Shown here: positions 50,655 to 57,372 of the stretch, in pieces
Numbering within the stretch: position 1 is the stretch's first letter
How the letters are laid out: each line of letters begins with the position of its first letter
Assembly: GCF_017592395.1 (NCBI RefSeq)
Contig: NZ_JAGFOU010000001.1
Coordinates: forward strand, 1 to 64,000
Direction: 5' to 3'
From: Actinomyces bowdenii
Lineage (GTDB): Bacteria > Actinomycetota > Actinomycetes > Actinomycetales > Actinomycetaceae
Length of the DNA stretch: 64,000 nt
Position numbers and translations under genes: made by a program
The notes under the pieces: model-generated
Told to the model about the DNA's origin: nothing
Databases searched by the model: none
Seen by the model: only the letters and a program-made list of their open reading frames with translations

Positions 50655-51464
50655 TCATCCGCCCAGGCCGTCCTCCACCGAGGCGGTGGTGGCCTGAGTG
50701 CGGGAGGCCTCCTGGTTGGCGGCGTGCTCCTCATCGATGAGGTGGAGGTCCTCGGCGGTGACCATGAGGGTGGACACGGCGTGCTCCACCAGGGCGGTGC
50801 GCCGGTTGGAGGCAGCCCCCGCCACGCGGCCGCCGCGCAGCCCGCGCACGCCCACCCGGTCGAGCTTCTCGCAGACATTGTCGAGCTTGCGGTTGAACTT
50901 GGTCAGGGGCCAGCCCAGGCGCGCGGCCGCCGCCGCGGAGGAGGGGATCTCGGCGGCCCCGGTGCCCGCGCGCTTGAGGACGGGCTCGGACAGGGCCAGG
51001 ACCAGGAGCAGCTGGGAGCGGGTCATGGGGGTCACGCCGATCGTCGTCTGCCCGGTGGACTGGCGCGCGCCCTCGATGTGGTTGAAGTGGTCCTCGCCCG
51101 CGGTGATGAGGTCGATCTCGTAGGTGGTGGGGCCCGCCGAGAAGGTGAGGATGACCCGGGGGAAGACCAGGGGCATGCGGGCCCCGGGCGCCAGGCGCGA
51201 CTGGACCAGTCCCTCGCCGTCGGTCAGGGTGGCCGACAGGCGGGAGCCCTCGTTGGCGATCCACCACAGGCCCTCGGCGTGGGCGAAGACCAGGAAGCGG
51301 CGGTGCAGGTAGGGGTTGTCATCGATGTCCAGGTCACCGCCCCGGCCGATGACGAAGGTGGCATCCGTGGCGATGCGGTGCACCTCCCCCGAGAAGTCCA
51401 GCACGAGCTCATCGGGGCGGTCGGGGCTGACCTCGGGAAGCTCGGTCCAGGTCATGTCGCTCAT
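50655..51464 (-). CDS. FHA-like protein with C-terminal winged helix
   Basis: A 269-aa cytoplasmic protein. The N-terminal 110 residues form an FHA-like fold (TFVIGRGGDLDIDDNPYLHRRFLVFAHAEGLWWIANEG); it keeps a glycine-arginine start but lacks the usual SRxH, so phosphothreonine binding is uncertain. A helical winged-helix-like region follows from about residue 148 (MTRSQLLLVLALSEPVLKRAG, then AARLGWPLTKFNRKLDNVCEKL). This domain pair is common in Actinomyces and related genera. A perfect AAGGAG site lies five nucleotides before the ATG. It follows the zinc-ribbon FHA gene by 97 bp. Confidence 0.85.
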   Translation of the reverse strand: MSDMTWTELPEVSPDRPDELVLDFSGEVHRIATDATFVIGRGGDLDIDDNPYLHRRFLVFAHAEGLWWIANEGSRLSATLTDGEGLVQSRLAPGARMPLVFPRVILTFSAGPTTYEIDLITAGEDHFNHIEGARQSTGQTTIGVTPMTRSQLLLVLALSEPVLKRAGTGAAEIPSSAAAAARLGWPLTKFNRKLDNVCEKLDRVGVRGLRGGRVAGAASNRRTALVEHAVSTLMVTAEDLHLIDEEHAANQEASRTQATTASVEDGLGG

Positions 51465-51561
51465 GAGATCTCCTTCCGGTGCGGCGGCTGTTCAGCGGTG
51501 CACTCGCCGCGAGTGCGGTTGCGGTTGATCTGACAATGGCGGGCGCCCGTAGACGGGGCGG
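51465..51561. other. Leader with a small hairpin between two FHA genes
   Basis: Between the two FHA genes a GCACTCG/CGAGTGC hairpin near 51500-51516 lies in the leader of the downstream FHA gene and could be a weak terminator or attenuator. No gene is seen. Confidence 0.4.
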
Positions 51562-53172
51562 CTACCTGGGCGCCTCGACATGGATCGTCACGCCGTCCCC
51601 CACATCGAGTAAGTCTCCCACGAGCAGGGGCGTGGGCACATAGGGCGGGAGGAGGACCGCGGCATGCCCCGGCCTCGCCAGCACCGTGCCGTTGGAGGAG
51701 CCCAGGTCCTGGACGAACACGTTCCACTCGGCGGTGGTGAAGATGAGGTGGGAGCGGGAGACCAGGTGGGTGGCGCTCGGGACGCTCACCAGCGCCACCA
51801 GATGGGCATCGGCCCCCGCGGGCGGCTGCGGCGCCCGTCCGACGACGACGTCCCCCGCCACCGGCACCTGCTCGCCACTGGAGAGGGCCAGAGTGACCAG
51901 GACCGGCCGCGGCACCTGGCGGAGGTCGCCGAGGAGGGCGTGGCCGCAGCGCACGCACTGGCCCAGGTCCGGCGGGTTGGCGTGCCCGCGCGGGCACAGC
52001 GAGGCCAGGACGATGGGGGCGGCGCCCAGGGCCGCCAGGGCCGCGGGGATGACGGCGGTGCTCCTGCCCGCCTCGCCCTCGTCCCAGGCCGCGGCTCCCG
52101 AGGAGCCCGCACCGGGGCCCGCCTCCGTCCCGGCAGCGCTGGAGGTCTCAGCGCTGCGGGCACCGCCCTCCCCCGGTGGGCCGGGGGAGGGCTCATGGCG
52201 GGCCGGGGGCGGGGTCGCCGTCCCCGGGAGCGGCAGGCTGCCCGAGGCCGCCGATGCGGCACCCGCCACAGCCGAGGCGCTGGCGGCGGAGCGGGGGCTG
52301 CGGCGTCGGCGCCCCGACCCGGGCTCGGGCTCGGGGAAGCCGCTGAAGACCGGCAGGTCGATGGCGGGGCCCGGCGGCGGAGTGCCGGAGGATGCTGGGG
52401 GTCCGGCCGGGGGACCGGGGGTCCCGGATGCCTCAGCGCCCCCGGCAGCCCCCGCCTGCGCGGGGGCCTGCCCCCTCTCGCGGGCGGGGGCTGCTGCGGC
52501 CTGCGGGGCCCGCGACCATGCCGGGTCCGCCCGCTCCGGCGCCACTGCGGAGTCCGCCGCACGCCGGGAGGGCTCTGCGCCGCCGGTGCCCTCGGCGCCC
52601 TCGGCATCCGGGGCCTCCTCCACGGGCGGATCATCGGGGTCGATCCATACTCCCGTGGCCTGGGGGTCCTCCCCCTCGGGCCCCTCCGGATCCTGGGCCC
52701 CCTGGGAGGCGGGCGCACCCGGGGCTCCCGTCGCGCTCCCGCCGGCCTCAGAGTCATCCGCCTCGAGGACGTCGGCCCCAGGGGCCGGGGGCGGCTCCGC
52801 GGCCTCCTCCCCCACGGTCGAGGGGGCGGTGCTGAACAGGCGGGGCCCTCCCAGGGCCCCCAGGAGTCGTGCGGCCACCTCCAGGGCCTCAGGATCCACC
52901 GCCGCCTCCCCCACCGGGCTCCCCTCCTGCGGGGCTCCCGGCCGCGGCGCCCCGGGCTCAGTGGCCGCGGAGCCCACCGGCCCGCGGGCCCGCGCGACAG
53001 GCTCCAGGAGCAGCACCGCGCCGTCGAGGCCCTCGATGCGCAGAGCCCCCTCCCGCGTGAGGGTCACGCCCTCCGGAAGGCCGTCCCCGGCCTCATCGGC
53101 GCCTCCTGGCGCGGGTGGGCCCGCACCGGTCCCGCCCACGATCCGCGCCTCGCGCCCAAGAGCCCCCGTCAT
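51562..53172 (-). CDS. FHA-domain protein with zinc ribbon and disordered middle
   Basis: A 536-aa protein with a short folded N-terminus (VTLTREGALRIEGLDGAVLLLEPVARARG), a 300-residue disordered Pro/Ala/Glu/Gly stretch, a zinc ribbon (CPRGHANPPDLGQCVRCGHAL, four cysteines in CxxGx-CxxC style) near residue 400 and a C-terminal FHA domain with VVVGRAPQ, SRSHLIF and the classical LGSSNGT. The FHA motif is intact, so it probably binds phosphothreonine. Its ATG overlaps the PP2C stop by 4 nt, linking the two functionally. Confidence 0.88.
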   Translation of the reverse strand: MTGALGREARIVGGTGAGPPAPGGADEAGDGLPEGVTLTREGALRIEGLDGAVLLLEPVARARGPVGSAATEPGAPRPGAPQEGSPVGEAAVDPEALEVAARLLGALGGPRLFSTAPSTVGEEAAEPPPAPGADVLEADDSEAGGSATGAPGAPASQGAQDPEGPEGEDPQATGVWIDPDDPPVEEAPDAEGAEGTGGAEPSRRAADSAVAPERADPAWSRAPQAAAAPARERGQAPAQAGAAGGAEASGTPGPPAGPPASSGTPPPGPAIDLPVFSGFPEPEPGSGRRRRSPRSAASASAVAGAASAASGSLPLPGTATPPPARHEPSPGPPGEGGARSAETSSAAGTEAGPGAGSSGAAAWDEGEAGRSTAVIPAALAALGAAPIVLASLCPRGHANPPDLGQCVRCGHALLGDLRQVPRPVLVTLALSSGEQVPVAGDVVVGRAPQPPAGADAHLVALVSVPSATHLVSRSHLIFTTAEWNVFVQDLGSSNGTVLARPGHAAVLLPPYVPTPLLVGDLLDVGDGVTIHVEAPR

Positions 53173-54086
53173 GCGGGCACCTGGGCCGAGCCGTCCGCGG
53201 CCAGGGCGTCGACCACCACCGCCGTGGAGTTGTCATGCCCGCCCTCCTCCAGGGAGGCGGCCACGAGCAGCTCGGCGGTGCGCTGGGGCGGGAAGCCCGC
53301 AGCCAGGATCGTGGCCAGCGCGTCGTCGTCGAGCTCATCGCTCAGGCCGTCGGAGCACACGAGCATGCGATCCCCCGCCTGAACGGGCACGCTGTAGAGG
53401 TCGGGGATCGCTGAATCCGCGATCCCCCCGCCCAGGGCGCGGGTGACCACATTGCGGCGGGGGTCATGGCGGGCCTGCTCAGGGGTGAGCTGGCCGGTGT
53501 CGATGAGCACCTGGACCTGGGAGTGGTCGCGGGTGATCTGGGACATGATGTTGTCCCGCAGGAGGTAGACCCGGGCATCCCCGATATTGAACACCAGCCA
53601 GGTGGGCCGGGCCGGCGCCTCCTGAGCGGCCGGCTCCGAGCCCTGAGGGCCCAAGAGCGCCATGATCACCCCGGCGATGGTCGCCCCGGGCAGGAAGGCG
53701 GCATGGGAGGGGATGGCGATGATGGACTCCTGGGCGGCCGAGACCGCCCCCAGGATGGGATCGATGGAGGTGATGGTGGCTCCCGCCAGGGCGTAGAGCT
53801 CCTCCAGGGCCGCCTGGGCGGCCGCCTGCCCCGCCGCATGCCCGCCCATCCCATCGACGACGACGAAGGCCGGGTTGACCGCCAGGTATCCGTCCTCGTT
53901 GACGGTGCGCAGTCGCCCCACATCGGTGGCCGCCCCCGCGCTCATGGGCGGCAAGGAGGCGTCAGGAGCATGTGGCGGCCCCCACTCGGTGGCGCCGACA
54001 GCCTCATACTCAGCAGTCACTGCCGGGCCGTTCCCGGCCTCACCAGCGGTGTGGCCATCATTACCTGCCCAGATGGCCTCAGTCAT
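53169..54086 (-). CDS. PP2C-family serine/threonine phosphatase
   Basis: A 305-aa PPM phosphatase without membrane segments. The metal-binding motifs are TDVGRLRTVNEDGYL (Asp-Glu), FVVVDGMGGHAAGQ (DGMGGH), and LVCSDGLSDEL and GGHDNSTAVVV at the C-terminus. The first 45 residues are a poorly conserved lead. It is translated with the FHA zinc-ribbon gene. An AAAGGAA site precedes the ATG. In most actinobacteria PP2C, FHA and Ser/Thr kinases form one module; no kinase gene is visible here. Confidence 0.93.
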   Translation of the reverse strand: MTEAIWAGNDGHTAGEAGNGPAVTAEYEAVGATEWGPPHAPDASLPPMSAGAATDVGRLRTVNEDGYLAVNPAFVVVDGMGGHAAGQAAAQAALEELYALAGATITSIDPILGAVSAAQESIIAIPSHAAFLPGATIAGVIMALLGPQGSEPAAQEAPARPTWLVFNIGDARVYLLRDNIMSQITRDHSQVQVLIDTGQLTPEQARHDPRRNVVTRALGGGIADSAIPDLYSVPVQAGDRMLVCSDGLSDELDDDALATILAAGFPPQRTAELLVAASLEEGGHDNSTAVVVDALAADGSAQVPA

Positions 54087-54372
54087 CGGCTTCCTTTCTG
54101 TCCAGCCGGATCACGGCACGGCCTTGCCAGGAGCATGGGCCATGGGTCACCGTATAACGATCCGGGTGCGACGATACCGGTCTGCGGCCCCCTGCACACC
54201 CACATCCGCCAGGAGGCCGCGCCACCCACCTCGGGTACGCTCCTGCAGGAGGCCGGAGCCCCGGCCGCGCCGCCCCGGTGGGGCTGCGCTCCCATGGCAG
54301 CCCCTGCGTGGTGGCCCGGCATCCCGGGCGATCCATCAGGATGCAGACTCCCGACCCAGCGAAGGACCCAGC
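54087..54372. other. Divergent promoter region, PP2C and vLRR genes
   Basis: A 286-bp gap between divergent genes. No gene is seen. It must contain promoters for both operons, but no -10 box stands out as clearly as the leaderless ones. Confidence 0.4.
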
Positions 54373-55686
54373 ATGTCACAGGCCAATGATGAGCTTGTCG
54401 CCCGCGCGCAGGACCCCAATGCCCCTCTGGAGACCCTGCACCAGCTGGCGCAGAACTACCCCTCCCTGCGCCCGCACATCGCTGCGAATCCCCGCACCTA
54501 CCCCGCACTGCTGAAGTGGCTGGGAACACTGGGCGACCCCGATGTCGACCAGGCCCTGGCCTCGCGCGGCGCCAGCCCGACCATGTCAGCGGCCTCGGCC
54601 GTCTCGGCCGCCTCCGCGGCCTCCTCGGCCTCCGCTGCGACCGCCCGGACCGCCGGCTCCGCCGCCACGGCCGGCGCCGCAGGGCTCCAGGGCCAGGGGC
54701 ATGTCATGGGCCAGTCCTTCGGCGGCCCCGTGGGCACCCGGCCCGGCGCCGCCTCGGAGCAGGTGGCCGCGGGCAGCAGCGCACCGGTCAACAGCCCGGC
54801 CTCCCCCTACTCCTCCGCCTCCTCACCCGACCCCCGCTCCACCCAGGCGATGCCCGCGCCGTCGAGCTACCAGCCCCGGCCGGTCGGCCCCCGCGCGCAC
54901 TCCCCCTACCAGGCGGATGCGCCGGCCTCCGAGCAGCAGACCGCCTCCCAGACCGTCTACCGCCGCCCCGTCCAGGCCACCGCCAGCGCCGGCCAGGCGG
55001 CCTCCCCCTCCCCCGTCAGCCCCGGGCCCGCGGCCGCGGCCGGCGGGAGCGAGGCGACGGTCTTCGGCGTCGGCACCGACATCGGCACCGAGGAGCGCTC
55101 CGGCGGGGCGCCCTCGGGCCTCTTCCTGTGGATCCTCAGCGCGATGGTGCTGGCCCTCCTGGTCTTCGCCATGACCTGGTACCTGACCAGCAACAACAAC
55201 GACCCCACGGCCAGCCCGCAGGCCGACCGGACCACCGCCCCGGCCACCCCGGGCGCCGCGCAGGGCACACAGGCGCCCACACCCTCGGCCACTCCCTCGG
55301 CCACGCCCTCCCAGCAGGTCAAGGCGCCCGCCCCCGACGACGCAGTGGAGTTGAGCTCCTTCACCTCCCCCAGCGGCAACATCACCTGCGTGCTCGGCGA
55401 GTCCACCGTGTCCTGCACGATCAACAGCTACAACTTCGTCGGCAGGGACCCCTCCTGCACGGACGGATCCAAGCCCTTCACCGCCTCCGTGGGCACCGAG
55501 GGGCAGGCGACGGGCTCATGCGCCGAGGCCTTCCGGACCACGGGCGCCAGCCTCAACTACGGGGCCTCGGCCAAGAACAGCACCTTCGCCTGCACCTCCG
55601 CCGAGACCGGGATCGAGTGCTGGAACCAGTTCACCGGCCAGGGCTTCTCCCTGTCGCGTGACACCTCGGAGACCACCTCGCGCTAA
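54373..55686 (+). CDS. Variant leucine-rich-repeat membrane protein with external C-terminal domain
   Basis: A 437-aa protein. Residues about 7-66 are a variant leucine-rich repeat module (LVARAQDPNAPLETLHQLAQNYPSLRPHIAANPRTYPALLKWL). A 170-residue Ser/Ala/Pro/Gln-rich linker follows, then a membrane helix (LFLWILSAMVLALLVFAMTWYL) and an external domain with a repeated cysteine pattern (NITCVLG, VSCTIN, SCTDG, GSCAE, FACTS, IECWN), six cysteines likely in disulfides. The ATG at 54373 has GAAGGA six nucleotides upstream. It is divergent from the PP2C/FHA operon. A link to phosphosignalling is inferred from position only. Confidence 0.82.
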   Translation: MSQANDELVARAQDPNAPLETLHQLAQNYPSLRPHIAANPRTYPALLKWLGTLGDPDVDQALASRGASPTMSAASAVSAASAASSASAATARTAGSAATAGAAGLQGQGHVMGQSFGGPVGTRPGAASEQVAAGSSAPVNSPASPYSSASSPDPRSTQAMPAPSSYQPRPVGPRAHSPYQADAPASEQQTASQTVYRRPVQATASAGQAASPSPVSPGPAAAAGGSEATVFGVGTDIGTEERSGGAPSGLFLWILSAMVLALLVFAMTWYLTSNNNDPTASPQADRTTAPATPGAAQGTQAPTPSATPSATPSQQVKAPAPDDAVELSSFTSPSGNITCVLGESTVSCTINSYNFVGRDPSCTDGSKPFTASVGTEGQATGSCAEAFRTTGASLNYGASAKNSTFACTSAETGIECWNQFTGQGFSLSRDTSETTSR

Positions 55687-55694
55687 TATCTTCT
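55684..55694 (+). promoter_or_regulatory. -10 box of the MFS gene overlapping the upstream stop codon
   Basis: TAATAT at 55684-55689 is close to the -10 consensus, contains the TAA stop of the upstream gene and lies five nucleotides before the ATG at 55695. The MFS gene can thus be leaderless and separately promoted despite an 8-nt gap. Confidence 0.6.
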
Positions 55695-56981
55695 ATGGCC
55701 AGTCCCTACTCCCGGGTCCTCGCCCACCCCGGGGCGCGATCCTTCAGCGCCGCTGGACTCATCGCGCGCTTCCCCATGTCGATGGTGGGGATCTCCACCA
55801 TCCTGGCGGTGGAGTCCATCTACGAGGAGTACTTCGCGGCCGGGCTGGTCAGCGCCGTCAACATCGTGGCGGTGGCCATCGGCGCCCCCCTCCTGGCGCG
55901 CCTGGTCGATGCGCGCGGCCAGTCCCGGGTGATGATCCCGGCCACGCTCGTCTCAGGCGCGGCCCTGGCCGGACTCATCGCCGCGGCCACCATGCGCATG
56001 CCCCTGGTGGTCATCGTCGCCCTGTCCGCCCTCGCCGGTGGGCTGGCGGGCTCAATGGGCTCCCTGGTGCGCGCACGATGGACGGCCATCCTGCGCACCC
56101 CCGAGGACATCCACACGGCGTTCTCCCTGGAGGCGGCCCTCGATGAGGTGGCCTTCATCATCGGCCCGGTGCTGGCCACCGCACTGAGCACCTCCCCCCT
56201 CCTCCCCGTGACCTCCGGGTGGGCGGCGGCCCTGGTCATGCAGATCGTCGGCGGCCTGTGGTTCCTGTCCCAGCGCTCCACCGAGCCCGCGCCCCATCCG
56301 CACGGGCGCGCCGGCCAGGGGGGCGCAGCCGGGGCAGCGGCCGGCGGCGCGGGCGGGGCCTGCGGGGAGCCCCCGCCGGCCGGGCCCGCCCGGGTCCTGG
56401 CCCACAGCGCCGTGCTGGCGATCGTGCTGGTCTTCCTCGCCTCAGGGGCGATGTTCGGGGCCCTGGACATCACAGTGGTCTCCCGCACCGAGGAGATGGG
56501 GGTCCCCTCGGCCGCGGGGCTGCTGCTGGCGGCCTGGTCGGCGGGATCGCTGACCGCCGCCCTGGTCTACGGCTCGCGGTCCTGGGGGTGGCCGCTGTGG
56601 AAGCAGCTGCTCGCGGGGCTCGCGGTCTTCGCCGCCGGGACCTCGACCTTCCTGGCCGCCCCGGGCCTGGTGATCCTCGGCGTGCTCATGATGCTCACAG
56701 GCATGGCGATCGCCCCGACGATCACCACCGGCAACAACATCATCCAGGTGACGGTGGCGCCCTCCCAGCTCACCGAGGGCCTGGCCTGGGTGGGGACCTC
56801 GCTCAACATCGGGGTGTCCCTGGGCTCCCTGCTGGGCGGGCGCATCATCGACAGCGCGGGCTCGACGGGAGGGTTCCTCGTGGTGGCGGCCTTCGCCTGG
56901 CTGGCCCTCCTGGTGGGCCTGGGCAGGCTGCGCACCCTGCGGCAGGTGCGCACCAGCGGCTCCCATCTGGGAGCGCACTGA
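55695..56981 (+). CDS. MFS transporter
   Basis: A 428-aa major facilitator with about 12 hydrophobic segments in two halves and a Gly/Ala/Pro-rich central loop at about residues 195-235. GGLAGSMGSLVRARW and EDIHTAFSLEAALDEVAFIIGPVLATAL are typical of sugar-efflux/drug-type MFS proteins without a clear substrate. It ends 391 bp before the next gene, in the region with repeat copy A. Confidence 0.87.
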   Translation: MASPYSRVLAHPGARSFSAAGLIARFPMSMVGISTILAVESIYEEYFAAGLVSAVNIVAVAIGAPLLARLVDARGQSRVMIPATLVSGAALAGLIAAATMRMPLVVIVALSALAGGLAGSMGSLVRARWTAILRTPEDIHTAFSLEAALDEVAFIIGPVLATALSTSPLLPVTSGWAAALVMQIVGGLWFLSQRSTEPAPHPHGRAGQGGAAGAAAGGAGGACGEPPPAGPARVLAHSAVLAIVLVFLASGAMFGALDITVVSRTEEMGVPSAAGLLLAAWSAGSLTAALVYGSRSWGWPLWKQLLAGLAVFAAGTSTFLAAPGLVILGVLMMLTGMAIAPTITTGNNIIQVTVAPSQLTEGLAWVGTSLNIGVSLGSLLGGRIIDSAGSTGGFLVVAAFAWLALLVGLGRLRTLRQVRTSGSHLGAH

Positions 56982-57060
56982 GCCCCAGCCGTCGTGCGCT
57001 CCCGTGCTGGGCGGGAGCAGCGCCCTTATGAGGCATGGGCAGTTCCGCCGGTCGTGGCGC

Positions 57061-57240
57061 CGCGGCATGCCGGCGTCGTCCGCGAAGCGCCGTGCTCTCC
57101 GTAAAGCGCGGGGCTGTCCGCGGATTGCAGGGGAAGTCGGCAGATCGGAGCGGTCCCAGGGGTGCGAGGTGCTGACAATCCCTGCAATCTGCAGACAGCA
57201 CCGGCCTCCTGCACCGCCCGCCCCCCCCCGGGAACGAGGA
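57061..57240. repeat. 180-bp direct repeat, copy A
   Basis: About 96% identical to copy B at 63351-63529: I count six substitutions and a 2-nt difference in a cytosine run (nine versus seven). Internally GATTGCAGGG (57123-57132) and CCCTGCAATC (57180-57189) are inverted, extended by GCTGTC/GACAGC outside, so the repeat can form a long stem with a large loop. Its first bases (GCGGCATGCCGG) resemble the end of the permease remnant next to copy B. Confidence 0.9.
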
Positions 57241-57305
57241 CCGGGCCCACCCTGCGACCGGCCTGGCCCGGCGCCTCCTCCTTCCACGGTTCCACCCTTC
57301 TGGAC

Positions 57306-57358
57306 GCGGACTCGCCCCTTGCGACCCGGCGAATCCGCGCCCGGAAGGGCGAGACCGC
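57306..57358 (-). terminator. Hairpin downstream of the ABC permease gene
   Basis: Arms GCGGACTCGCCCCTT and AAGGGCGAGACCGC pair over about 13 bp with a bulge around a 24-nt loop. A related sequence follows the permease remnant near 63187-63229. Confidence 0.55.
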
Positions 57359-57372
57359 ATCCACGATCGCCG

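Larger units (their letters stand above)
56982..57372. other. Gap with repeat copy A and a permease terminator
   Basis: No gene is supported. The stretch contains repeat copy A (57061-57240), a cytosine run of nine and a hairpin just downstream of the ABC permease gene. Reading frames through it are non-conserved shadows. Confidence 0.6.

Noticed and set aside
56442-57287. Minus-strand frame reading through repeat copy A
   Set aside because: A similar frame exists in copy B, but the differences between copies do not favour synonymous positions and the frame is antisense to the MFS gene; the repeat is better seen as non-coding.
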